This document shows positions 43,371 to 51,800 of a stretch of DNA of 64,000 bases, in pieces. Position numbers and translations under genes: made by a program. Under the pieces are notes generated by a model. The model saw only the letters and a list, made by a program, of their open reading frames with translations, was not told where the DNA came from and did no database searches. Source of the stretch: Flavobacteriaceae bacterium. GTDB taxonomy: Bacteria > Bacteroidota > Bacteroidia > Flavobacteriales > Flavobacteriaceae. The stretch covers positions 318,891-382,890 of the forward strand of contig JABHWD010000020.1 in assembly GCA_018657955.1 (NCBI GenBank), given 5' to 3'. Every line of letters starts with the position of its first letter. Position 1 is the first letter of the stretch.

Positions 43371-43580
43371 ATGAAGTACACATCTGTGCCAATTGACAGT
43401 ATTTCTAAAGAAATAGGAGTTAATCATTTTTTGTTTGATGGACAAGAGATACTTTTTGAAGATAGAATAGTGGGGATTATTGAAGAATATTATCAAGATT
43501 TTTATGATAATATGTGGAAAGAAGCTGAAAGTTGGTTATACGAAGAAGGTTATGAATGGGGGTCTGAAGACCCTGATTAA
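43371..43580 (+). CDS. small acidic protein of unknown function
   Basis: A 69-residue cytoplasmic protein begins MKYTSVPIDSISKEIGVNHF; a GTG two codons upstream (43365) is a possible alternative start. It is rich in Glu, Tyr and Trp, with a very acidic C-terminus (EEGYEWGSEDPD). No domain is recognised. It is probably co-transcribed with the membrane protein upstream under promoter E. Confidence 0.6.
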   Translation: MKYTSVPIDSISKEIGVNHFLFDGQEILFEDRIVGIIEEYYQDFYDNMWKEAESWLYEEGYEWGSEDPD

Positions 43581-43626
43581 ACCATAGGCATATCTTCTTC
43601 TTTTAAAATTATTGTAAATTGTAGGT

Positions 43627-43866
43627 ATGAGAAAAACATTATTTCTTTTATTTTTTCCAATTTTATTATTTAATTCATCTGCTTTTTCATTTGAATGTAA
43701 TGAGGATGACTTCCTTAATGCTAAAGATAAAATTGAAGAAATTTTCAATAATTTAATAGTTAGCATTGGAAATAAAAAATTTGATCCTGAACTTAAATTT
43801 AGTAAGGATTTAGGAGGTCCTGCTTTTTTTAGTCCAACTGAAGGAAGTATAACTATTGTTAAGTAA
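43627..43866 (+). CDS. short secreted protein, possibly truncated
   Basis: A 79-residue product has a signal peptide (MRKTLFLLFFPILLFNSSAFS) and a short mature part that ends abruptly after LGGPAFFSPTEGSITIVK. The end looks like the middle of a larger domain, so this may be a truncated gene. The mature part has one cysteine. Nothing else is recognised. Confidence 0.5.
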   Translation: MRKTLFLLFFPILLFNSSAFSFECNEDDFLNAKDKIEEIFNNLIVSIGNKKFDPELKFSKDLGGPAFFSPTEGSITIVK

Positions 43867-43993
43867 TATTAAAAAATAGATAGATCTAATATATAGATAA
43901 AATGATAAAACCCATGTGAGCAAACTCTTTAAGTAGAATCTTACAAATTTGAAGTTCTTTGAAGCTACAACGATTCTTACACTTATAATCAAT

Positions 43994-44356
43994 TCAAAAA
44001 TCAATTAAATCATAGTTAATATTTTTACGTCCTATAAACTTAGTCACATAGGATGTTATTTTTTGATTATCATAAACACTTTGCCAATCACCAACTGCAA
44101 AGCTTACAGAATCATTAAAGTCTATATAAGCTATATCTTTATTTGAGGCAATAAGACTATGTGTATGTGAATTTCTAGGGTCTCCTTTATCCCATTCAGT
44201 AACATAGAATACTTTATAAACATAGGGATGCTTTGCAGAGATTTGCTTCATCCAATTACGGACAGTCATATAATTTGTTTTGTAGGGAGATCTAAAGGTT
44301 GCAAAATAATCCCATTGATAAGAATTTAACCACTTTGCATAATGATGATTGACCAT
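43994..44356 (-). CDS. HUH-endonuclease Rep-like protein
   Basis: The 120-residue protein shows the three motifs of rolling-circle initiators in order: motif I FATFR (18-22), motif II with the His-x-His pair in NSHTHSLIA (H64, H66), and motif III TSYVTKFIGRK with Tyr 103 and Lys 106 in a YxxK arrangement. Such proteins nick one strand at an origin and link covalently to it through Tyr. It is short compared with Reps of plasmids, so it may be a minimal or remnant version. In an integrative element it could drive replication of the excised circle. A structured hairpin region lies 190 bp upstream of it. Confidence 0.6.
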   Translation of the reverse strand: MVNHHYAKWLNSYQWDYFATFRSPYKTNYMTVRNWMKQISAKHPYVYKVFYVTEWDKGDPRNSHTHSLIASNKDIAYIDFNDSVSFAVGDWQSVYDNQKITSYVTKFIGRKNINYDLIDF

Positions 44357-44547
44357 AATTTTGAGTTTAGATAATAGCAGATATTAAGGCTATTGAAGCC
44401 ATTATTTATTGTTAAAAATGTTACTTTGAGACTTTTTAATGCTACGAATTGTAAAAATTATACAATCTTCTTTGTTGAATTGTACTAGAAATATCTGGTA
44501 ATACTTTAGAAAACCTATCTATAATTAATAGATGTTTGTAAAAAAGC

Positions 44548-44607
44548 GGGTTAATAGTGCTCATTACGGTAGTAAAGACCACCTTCGTGTAAATACACGA
44601 TTAACCC
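44548..44607 (-). other. branched stem-loop structure (terminator or nicking-site candidate)
   Basis: On the minus strand an outer 8-bp stem (GGGTTAAT with ATTAACCC) encloses two inner hairpins: CGTGT-ATTT-ACACG (44586-44599) and GGTGGT-CTTT-ACTACC (44568-44583, one G-U pair). The outer stem ends in GC followed by six T residues. It overlaps the stop codon of the excisionase-like gene, so it may be its terminator. Its complexity exceeds a simple terminator, and the HUH protein gene is close by. The rest of 44357-44547 shows nothing recognisable. Confidence 0.55.
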
Positions 44608-44888
44608 ACCCTTTTGTATTTTAAACTTTTGAACTCTTCAAGGTTTTGCTCAAAATCTTTTCTATTGATGTGGTACATACCTCCACCGCCAACTCGGTGT
44701 GCTTTAATCTTTCCACATTTGATATAATCCCTAATTGTTCTGGGCTGCACACTCAATTCATAAGCGACTTCCTTTGTTGTCATGTATTCGGGCTTTTCAA
44801 CTTGTTTTGTTTCAATTAGAGCTTCTTTAATTACTTCTTTGAGTAAAGATTTATCTAAATACTTGTTTTGTTCATTTTTGATATACAT
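44601..44888 (-). CDS. excisionase-like helix-turn-helix protein
   Basis: I choose the ATG at 44888, giving 95 residues; the frame is open further upstream to 44981, but the extra residues look unlike the family. The core is YMTTKEVAYELSVQPRTIRDYIKCGKIKAHRVGGG, a MerR/excisionase winged-helix (HTH_17-type). Such proteins bind recombination sites and steer the integrase toward excision, or act as small regulators. It lies between the integrase and the HUH protein, the usual recombination module position. Confidence 0.8.
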   Translation of the reverse strand: MYIKNEQNKYLDKSLLKEVIKEALIETKQVEKPEYMTTKEVAYELSVQPRTIRDYIKCGKIKAHRVGGGGMYHINRKDFEQNLEEFKSLKYKRVG

Positions 44889-45098
44889 AATGATTAATTT
44901 TTTTAATTCACGTATACTTATGGATACGTTCATTTCAATAGTACAACGAAAATAATTTAGATCCAAGAAATCAAAATGCACAAAAAGTCTCTATAATAAA
45001 GAAAAACTGTGACAAAATTTTAAAAATGAAAAAATCACCAAAAAGACGTCAGATTGGAGATTTTGTCGATGAAAAAGTGATCAAAACAGAACATGATA

Positions 45099-46334
45099 TT
45101 ATGCGATTTTGAGCACAGATTCATCACCCCAAACTTGCTTCATGAACTTTTGAGAATCTGTTACTGTTGGTCTATAATATGAATTGAATGTTTTTATAGA
45201 TTTATGACCAGTAATACTCATGACAACTTTGGGTGGAATTCCTTTATTTAACATCACAGTAACAAAAGATCTTCTTGCAGTATGGGTACTTATCCGTTCA
45301 TATCTAGGCTGCTTTAACTCAATAACTTCATTTCCAATTCGTTTTGTACTTGTCACAATTTGAGCAAAACCAACAGCTTTGCAAGCTTCTTTTAAATAAT
45401 CTCTAAATTTCTGATCTGAAATAGTCGGGAATTTATAATCGTATTTTTTCAAAATAGATTTTGATATGGAGGTCAAAGGAATTGTAAGATGTTTGGACTT
45501 GTCCTTGGTTTCTCGTAGTAAAATGGAATCATTTTGAATATTTGACTTTGAGACTCGCTTGAAATCGCTGTAACGCATTCCCGTTAAGCATCCAAAAACA
45601 AATACGTCTCTGACACGTTCTAATTTTGAGTTCTGAAAGACAAACTTGTATAACTTCATTATTTCGTCATAAGTCAAAACCTCCTGAGGCGTTACCTCTC
45701 GTTTAATTTTAAACTTTTTAAATGTATCATTTTTAGTGTATTGATTTTCTAAGGCATACCTCAAAAAGGTTTTTATCAATCCAATGTTTCTTCCAAAGGT
45801 ATTGACATTATGTTTTTTTATGGTTTCACAATAGTGTTTAAAATTAGCATACCACTTCATAGTGATTGAGGAGAATTGAACCTTACCATGAATGGCTTCA
45901 AAGTCTCTTATCAGGTTTAAAATGTTTTGGTAACGTTTTTTTGTTCCCTCGCACCAATCTCCTAATTTGGATTTGTATTCTATAAACTCATCAAATACAG
46001 ACTCAAAGTCATTATTTCGCTTTACACGTTTAAATTCTTGATTAAAGCAGTCTTTTAAAGCCTTTTTAGTAACGATCTCCTCCATAGCAGCACATTGCGC
46101 ATGAAAACTCCTAAAAAGCTTTGTATAGCGATCCAGTTGTCCGCTGATAAGATTGTAAGTGATTTGTTCTTCTATGGCTTTTGACTTTTTTGGATATTGG
46201 TTTCTTTTATCCCAAAATTGAGGATGGATTCTTTCTCCTGTAGAGTAGACAAAACGTTCTCCATTTTTCAGATTCGCATAAAACAGAATAAGGGATTCGT
46301 TTTTGGAATGAGGTGTTTTTAATTTGAAATTCAT
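45099..46334 (-). CDS. tyrosine recombinase (integrase)
   Basis: The 411-residue protein has an Arm-like N-terminal region, a SAM-like core-binding domain (about 105-205) and the catalytic domain with R254 (LTGMRYSDFKRV), the H351-x-x-R354 pair in HTARRSF, H377 in ITGHKS and the nucleophile Tyr at 386/387 (FNSYYRP). This is the Bacteroidota site-specific integrase pattern. It would catalyse recombination between the 15-bp repeats at tRNA-Ser. It reads away from the right end, starting 182 bp inside it. Confidence 0.93.
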   Translation of the reverse strand: MNFKLKTPHSKNESLILFYANLKNGERFVYSTGERIHPQFWDKRNQYPKKSKAIEEQITYNLISGQLDRYTKLFRSFHAQCAAMEEIVTKKALKDCFNQEFKRVKRNNDFESVFDEFIEYKSKLGDWCEGTKKRYQNILNLIRDFEAIHGKVQFSSITMKWYANFKHYCETIKKHNVNTFGRNIGLIKTFLRYALENQYTKNDTFKKFKIKREVTPQEVLTYDEIMKLYKFVFQNSKLERVRDVFVFGCLTGMRYSDFKRVSKSNIQNDSILLRETKDKSKHLTIPLTSISKSILKKYDYKFPTISDQKFRDYLKEACKAVGFAQIVTSTKRIGNEVIELKQPRYERISTHTARRSFVTVMLNKGIPPKVVMSITGHKSIKTFNSYYRPTVTDSQKFMKQVWGDESVLKIA

Positions 46335-46360
46335 AATCTTATTTTTTAATTAATAAATAG

Positions 46361-46381
46361 TAGTTGCCTGAATCGTTGCCT
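46361..46381 (+). repeat. right-end internal repeat (possible recombinase arm site)
   Basis: A 21-bp stretch with TAGTTGCCT and GTTGCCT, 19 of 21 bases identical to the left-end copy at 29978-29998. It lies in the upstream region of the integrase gene, so binding there could also regulate integrase expression. Confidence 0.5.
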
Positions 46382-46501
46382 AAACCAACGATATCATAAC
46401 AACACAAACATAGTCGTTTGTATTCGTAAGTTATTGATAATAAGATGTTTAGATGTTTTTTGTATATGTAAATATACGTTTACATACGTTATTGAGTGGA
46501 G

Positions 46502-46516
46502 CCTCTTCCTCCGCAA
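46502..46516 (+). repeat. attR: 15-bp direct repeat
   Basis: Exact copy of the tRNA-Ser 3' end at 29923-29937. It is followed by the original chromosomal tRNA terminator. Confidence 0.9.
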
Positions 46517-46550
46517 AAGCCTTGTAAGTTTTTACAAGGCTTTATTTTTT
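46516..46550 (+). terminator. displaced original tRNA-Ser terminator
   Basis: A perfect 12-bp stem (AAAGCCTTGTAA with TTACAAGGCTTT, 4-nt loop) is followed by ATTTTTT. Its left arm partly matches the element's own terminator at 29939, so element and chromosome carry related versions. Confidence 0.85.
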
Positions 46551-46596
46551 AGTAGCCTGTTTTATTTATTATAAATTCATTGTATATTACAATCTG

Positions 46597-47043
46597 ATGA
46601 AAAATAAACAAACAGCTTACATTAAATTTCCTTTATTATTAATTGGTTTTACTCTTTGTATCTGTGGTGTAAGATGGCTAACTCATGATCAACCGTGGAT
46701 TTTAGATCAAGTTGCTAATGAAGAAAGGTTACAAATGTCTTTTGTTGATCTTTTTTTAATTGATGGAAACACAACATTTAGCGAATACTTAACTCAGATA
46801 TATAGGTTTCTAGGCCTTTATGTTTTTGGATTAGGATTTTTTCTACTTTCTTTTTCTACTTCTAAAATGTTGGATATTGCTTTAGTACGTAAAAGGGTCT
46901 TAACTGTTCTGGGCTTATTACTTATTTCTAATTTAATACTTGCTTATTTTTGGATACCTTCTTCTCATTTTATTTATGTAATATGGGCTACTATTATATT
47001 ATATTCTTTTAGTTTATATAATCATATTACTTATTCGAAATAA
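46597..47043 (+). CDS. four-helix membrane protein of unknown function
   Basis: The 148-residue protein has about four hydrophobic segments (residues 10-26, 68-86, 100-118 and 122-140) and a loop with WLTHDQPWILDQVANEERLQ. No family is recognised. It is the first chromosomal gene after the element and converges with the XRE regulator gene, overlapping it by 13 bp at the 3' ends. Confidence 0.7.
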   Translation: MKNKQTAYIKFPLLLIGFTLCICGVRWLTHDQPWILDQVANEERLQMSFVDLFLIDGNTTFSEYLTQIYRFLGLYVFGLGFFLLSFSTSKMLDIALVRKRVLTVLGLLLISNLILAYFWIPSSHFIYVIWATIILYSFSLYNHITYSK

Positions 47044-47228
47044 AATAATAGATCAATTTTAACCTTTAAAGAGCCTGCTATTTTCATACCTAGTTCTAAG
47101 CTTGGCTTATAACGATATCTTTCAATAGAAATAATAGTTTGTCTACTTACCCCTGCTTTAAAAGCTAATTCTTCTTGAGTTAACCCTTTTTTTTGTCGAT
47201 ATTCTTTAATAGTATTCTTTAATTCCAT
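47031..47228 (-). CDS. XRE-type helix-turn-helix regulator
   Basis: A start at the ATG at 47228 gives 65 residues, the standard size for small Xre/Cro regulators: MELKNTIKEYRQKKGLTQEELAFKAG, then VSRQTIISIERYRYKPS. An upstream frame extension to 47285 would overlap the membrane protein gene and has no family similarity. It likely regulates itself and the two membrane protein genes upstream on the same strand, a pairing common for such DUF2178-like proteins. Confidence 0.88.
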   Translation of the reverse strand: MELKNTIKEYRQKKGLTQEELAFKAGVSRQTIISIERYRYKPSLELGMKIAGSLKVKIDLLFYFE

Positions 47229-47232
47229 AATA

Positions 47233-47658
47233 CTATGATGTTCTATATAAGTACAGCTGATAAATAGACTTAGTAAATGAAACAATTAATAGGATCAGAA
47301 GAATAATAAATGTTATGGGTCCACTATTTTGAAAGGATGAGTCTGATGCTAGAATTCCTATAAACACAAACAAACTAAGCTCATAAAGTAAGTACCCTAA
47401 TTTATAAGATTTTGAGCTTATCAAGTCGTCTCTTTCATCTTGAATCATCTTATCTTTATAAGTAAGCTCCAGAAGTGAATATGCTACGGCAAAGTAAATT
47501 GCAGAAAAAACTACTATTTGAATTATTTTTCCAGGGTTATCATTAAAATCAAACGAGTTTAATCGATTTTCATAAAAATATGGCATAAAAATAACAGCAA
47601 ATAAAACAGAAAATATAATTTCAATTAAAATTGAAACCTCTTTTTTAGAAAGACTCAT
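47233..47658 (-). CDS. DUF2178-like membrane protein
   Basis: The 141-residue protein has four hydrophobic segments and the charged stretch KMIQDERDDLISSKSYKLGY, typical of DUF2178-like proteins that are usually encoded beside a small XRE regulator, as here (4 bp spacing). Function is unknown; such pairs are suspected to respond to membrane or metabolic state. Confidence 0.7.
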   Translation of the reverse strand: MSLSKKEVSILIEIIFSVLFAVIFMPYFYENRLNSFDFNDNPGKIIQIVVFSAIYFAVAYSLLELTYKDKMIQDERDDLISSKSYKLGYLLYELSLFVFIGILASDSSFQNSGPITFIILLILLIVSFTKSIYQLYLYRTS

Positions 47659-47669
47659 AGCTTATAGTA

Positions 47670-48086
47670 TTAATTTTTTTGAAGTAATCTTAATAGAAGC
47701 ATCCCTACTCTAGAAACCACGAATGTAAAAAGGCCAAAAAGAGGTGATAAAAGAGCTACTTTAATCCCTCCTGCTAAAATTGCAGGTTCTGCATTGCCAG
47801 AAGCTTCAATAGCATCAAAGCCTGTTATTAAACCAAGAAAAGCTGAGAAAAAACCCAAGGCTAATCCTAAAATGCCACTATCATTAATAAGTGCTAACAT
47901 TTTATTAGATAATACAGGGTTAGTTTTAACACTTAAAACACCTCTTGCCATAAAATAAATAGATAGTAATAAACAAATAAGAATTAATGACATAAATAAT
48001 GCGCCACCCTCTAAAAATCTATTGAATAATGTTGTTCCTAATATTCCTGTAATAATTGCCATAATTCTAAGTGTTTTAAGTTTCAT
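47670..48086 (-). CDS. MotA/TolQ/ExbB-like membrane protein
   Basis: A 138-residue protein has three or four hydrophobic helices. The segment ILGLALGFFSAFLGLITGFD and the later LAGGIKVALLSPLFGLFTF follow the MotA/TolQ/ExbB proton-channel pattern (G-x-x-G turn, then A-x-G-I-x-x-A-L). No ExbD/TolR partner is nearby. It heads a three-gene run with the DUF2178-like protein and the XRE regulator. Confidence 0.6.
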   Translation of the reverse strand: MKLKTLRIMAIITGILGTTLFNRFLEGGALFMSLILICLLLSIYFMARGVLSVKTNPVLSNKMLALINDSGILGLALGFFSAFLGLITGFDAIEASGNAEPAILAGGIKVALLSPLFGLFTFVVSRVGMLLLRLLQKN

Positions 48087-48164
48087 ATATTAATATAAAA
48101 TGTTAAGTCTGCTTTACAAATATAATTAAATTTTAATGTAAAGCAAACTTAACATATAAATTTT

Positions 48165-48812
48165 TTAAATTATATAAAATAAAATCATGAAATAGTGAGA
48201 AATACTACCTATTAAAACGAAAAGATGCCAAATGGTATGTGAATACTTTAAATTATCTAGACTATAAAAAATAACTCCTATAGTATAAGACACTCCGCCT
48301 AAAACCAGAAGGTAGATTCCATAAAGATCTATGTAGAGTAGGATGTTATTGAATTCAATAACTATTAACCAACCCATTACCAAGTATAATAAAAGAAAAA
48401 GAAATTCAAATTTACCAGTTAAGAAAATTTTTAAAATAGTTCCAAATAAAGCTAATGTAGTTACTGTTAAAAAAATAAATAAACCTTGACCGTCATAAAG
48501 CGTTATAAGACAAGCAGGCGCATACGAACCAGCTATTAGGTAATAAATACTTATGTGATCAAAAATTCTAAACTTCTCTTTTAGAATTGGATTAGTAGTG
48601 AAATGATATAAAGATGAGGATAAGTATACCAAGGTAAGTCCAAAAACATAAAAAATAATACTCCATGTACTTAGTAAAGTTATATGTTGGTCGTAATAAA
48701 ATAATATAGGTGCCCCTATAATACTAAGAAGTAGGCCAATAGAGTGAGATAATGTGTTCCATAACTCCTCTTTATTAGTTTCTTGTATTCTATCTTTTAA
48801 GGACTCTAACAT
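48165..48812 (-). CDS. hemolysin III family (PAQR-type) membrane protein
   Basis: The 215-residue protein has seven hydrophobic helices. Diagnostic motifs are ELWNTLSHSIGLLLS near the start, YLSSSLYHF in the second helix pair, FDHISIYYLIAGSYAPA and the C-terminal HTIWHLFVLIGSISHYF, all with conserved His, Ser and Asp. The family is named for a Bacillus hemolysin but bacterial members more likely act as membrane hydrolases (ceramidase-like) or fluidity regulators. It is transcribed alone. Confidence 0.9.
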   Translation of the reverse strand: MLESLKDRIQETNKEELWNTLSHSIGLLLSIIGAPILFYYDQHITLLSTWSIIFYVFGLTLVYLSSSLYHFTTNPILKEKFRIFDHISIYYLIAGSYAPACLITLYDGQGLFIFLTVTTLALFGTILKIFLTGKFEFLFLLLYLVMGWLIVIEFNNILLYIDLYGIYLLVLGGVSYTIGVIFYSLDNLKYSHTIWHLFVLIGSISHYFMILFYII

Positions 48813-48866
48813 ATTATGTTCTATTAATCTATAAAAATCCTAACAAGAAATAAATAAAATAGTTAT

Positions 48867-51800
48867 CTATTGCTTTGAAATAATACGGCCAGGCGTATAT
48901 GGAGCTCCAATAGCTTTTAGCTCATCTTCTAATTTCTTAATATCTTCTTTCATTAAATTCTCAATTTCAATTTTTATCGGTAAATATTCTTCTTTGGCAA
49001 TTGCGAAACTTCTAATATGAGTTTGTGTAGGTGCTGCAGTTGAATATTTTTGCTCATAAGACATTGAACCTAATCTATTTGATGGTGATGGGAGCTGCTG
49101 TATATCTAAACGGCTTTTAACAGAATCTCCATATAACCTTGTGTTTATATCTTTTATTCTCAATTCAATATCTCTTATCGTGATAGATAATGAACCTATA
49201 GGCTCTTCAATTATTTTTACAGCCTCCTTTATATATTTTAGTTTATTTCTCATCTCAGAAAGAATACGACCACTAGCTGCCATTTCTCCTTGTAAGGCTG
49301 AAACTTCTCTTTGGAATGCAACTTTAGCAGCTCTATCCTCAGCAGGCATAACTGTGTTATCTAAAGCTCTTACATTAAAAGATGCTAGAGAAACTAAATT
49401 AGTGAGTGAACCTTTTTTATAATAATCTAATTCAATTGTATAAGTGCCTGGATTAACAAGTGTCCCTTCAGAAGTTCCCGCAAATGGGTTATAAAATGAT
49501 GCACTACTTAAATCAATAGGATTATTTTCTTCATATCTTAAATTCCAATTAAAACGCTGAAGCCCTTCGGATGGTTTTTTGAAAATCTTCTTAACTACCT
49601 TTCCAGAAGAATTTTTTATTGTAAAAACCAATTTTGGCTTTTCTTCATTTACCTCTGCATATAGCTCTTCATAAGAAGGGTATGTTGCGTCTTCTTCTGA
49701 TTTTATTAATTCTTTCTCTTTTTTCTGACGCTTTTCCTTAATTGATTTATAACTATCACTATAGTAATAGGTTACCATAGCTACAGGGTCAAGGTTTTCT
49801 GCGCTATAAAAATTATCCCCTTGAAATGCTTTTCCAGGTAATCCAAGCGGCATAGATTTTTCCCACATTAAAGCTTCTCTAATAGGATATATCTCTGCTT
49901 TTACTTCAATATTTGAATTTTCAATATTTCTTAAGGAAGAATAATCATCCATAACATAAAAACCTCTTCCAAAGGTTCCTAAAACTAAATCATTTTCACG
50001 TCTTTGAATTGCTATATCTCTAACAGCAATGGTTGGTAGTCCATTACCTAATTTTTTCCATCTCTCACCTTTGTTTGGAGAAAAGAATACTCCGAATTCA
50101 GTTCCACAAAAAACAAGACTTTTATCTACATGATCTTCTTCGATTGAATACACACTTCCTCTTTTAGGTAAATTATTGCTAATAGATTTCCAGCTATTTC
50201 CTCTGTCTTCAGATTTAAAGACATACGGTGTAAAATCACCATATTTGTGATGATTAAAAGCAGCATATATCAGGTTTGAATCATGCTGAGAAAGGTATAC
50301 GCTATTAACATAAGATTGCTCTGGCGCTCCTGAAATATTATCTACTTTACGCCAAGTTTTACCTCCATCTTCAGTAATTTGAATTAAACCATCATCTGTT
50401 CCTATAGCTATAAAATCTGGGTCAATTGATGATTCAGATAATGCAACAATAGTACCGTAAGGAGATGTTGAACCATTCTTTTCAACTGCATCTATGCTAA
50501 TTACCCGGTCATATACTTTAAGTGTATTTCTGTCTATTTGCTTAGATAAATCTTCACTAATAACTTCCCAGCTATTTCCATAATCATCTGATTTAAACAC
50601 CTTATTAGCAGCAAAATACAATCTTCCTGTTTTATGATGACTCACCGCTAGTGGAGCATCCCAATTCCATATATAATCCAACTCGCCTTTTCGAGCTATA
50701 GGTTTTATACCTACCTCTTCCCCACTTTTCTTATCATACCTTACAAGCCAACCGTATTGAGATTGTGCATATACTATATTTGGATTTTCTGGATCAACCT
50801 GTGATTCAAAACCATCTCCTCCATGGGTTATAAACCAGTCTTGATTTGTAATCCCATGAGCAGTATTAACTCTAGAAGGCCCTCCTAGACTAAAATTGTC
50901 TTGGGTTCCTCCATATATATTGTAAAATGGAGCATCATTATCTAGAGCAACTTTGTAAAACTGAGTAACTGCAAGATTCTCTTTAAAATCCCAATTATTA
51001 GCTGCATCAAATGTTTCATATATACCACCATCACAGCCAACAAGCCAATGCTTGTTGTTATCTGGATTAATCCACATAGAATGATTGTCAACATGTTTAA
51101 AATCTTCACCTACATTTTTAAATGTCTTTCCTCCATCATGGGTAACATGCATCCATGTATCCATCGAATAAACAGTATTTACGTCTACTGGATCTGCAAT
51201 AATTTCTTGATAATAATTTCCACTTGTCACACGACTGCTTTGTTTTTCCCAACTAGCTCCTCTATTAGTAGACTTATAAAACCCTCCTTTTTTCTCTGAT
51301 GCTTCAACTATTGCATAAATCACCTCAGGATCAGCTGGGGATATAGCAAGTCCTATGCGTCCCATTTCAACTTTTGGCAGTCCTTTATTTATTTTATTCC
51401 ATGATGAACCTCCATTAGTTGTCTTATATAATCCAGATCCTGGACCACCGCCAACATAAGTGTACACATGTCTTCTTCTTTGATGAGTAGATGCATATAT
51501 TATATCTGGATTTCTAGGGTCCATTACAATATCATTTACTCCTGTATGTTCATCTACAGACAATATATTACTCCAGGTTTTACCACCATCTTTAGTCATA
51601 TACAAACCTCTATCTCCTCCTTTATTCCACAAAGGACCAATAGCAGCAACATACACTACATCAGAATTATTAGGGTGAACAATGATTTTTCCAATATGTT
51701 CTGAGTTTTTTAGTCCCATGTTTTTCCAAGACTTTCCTCCATCATTAGATTTATATACCCCATCTCCATATGCTACCGATCGTTGATTATTATTCTCACC

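Larger units (their letters stand above)
29923..46516. mobile_element. integrative element in tRNA-Ser carrying a nitrous oxide reductase gene cluster
   Basis: Both ends carry the 15-bp direct repeat CCTCTTCCTCCGCAA. A tyrosine recombinase gene (45099-46334) lies next to the right end, with an excisionase-like HTH protein and an HUH Rep-like protein nearby. Matching TAGTTGCCT...GTTGCCT repeats lie just inside each end. The cargo between ~30400 and 43900 is an Fnr-like regulator, an MBL-rhodanese protein, the nos cluster with cytochromes, and small genes under shared operators. There is no conjugation or phage structural gene in the ~16.6 kb, so transfer would need helper functions or a free circular form. 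The genes outside both ends are ordinary chromosome. Confidence 0.88.

Noticed and set aside
45026-45112. 28-codon plus-strand frame next to the integrase 3' end
   Set aside because: Too short, overlaps the integrase end antisense, and no supporting signal.
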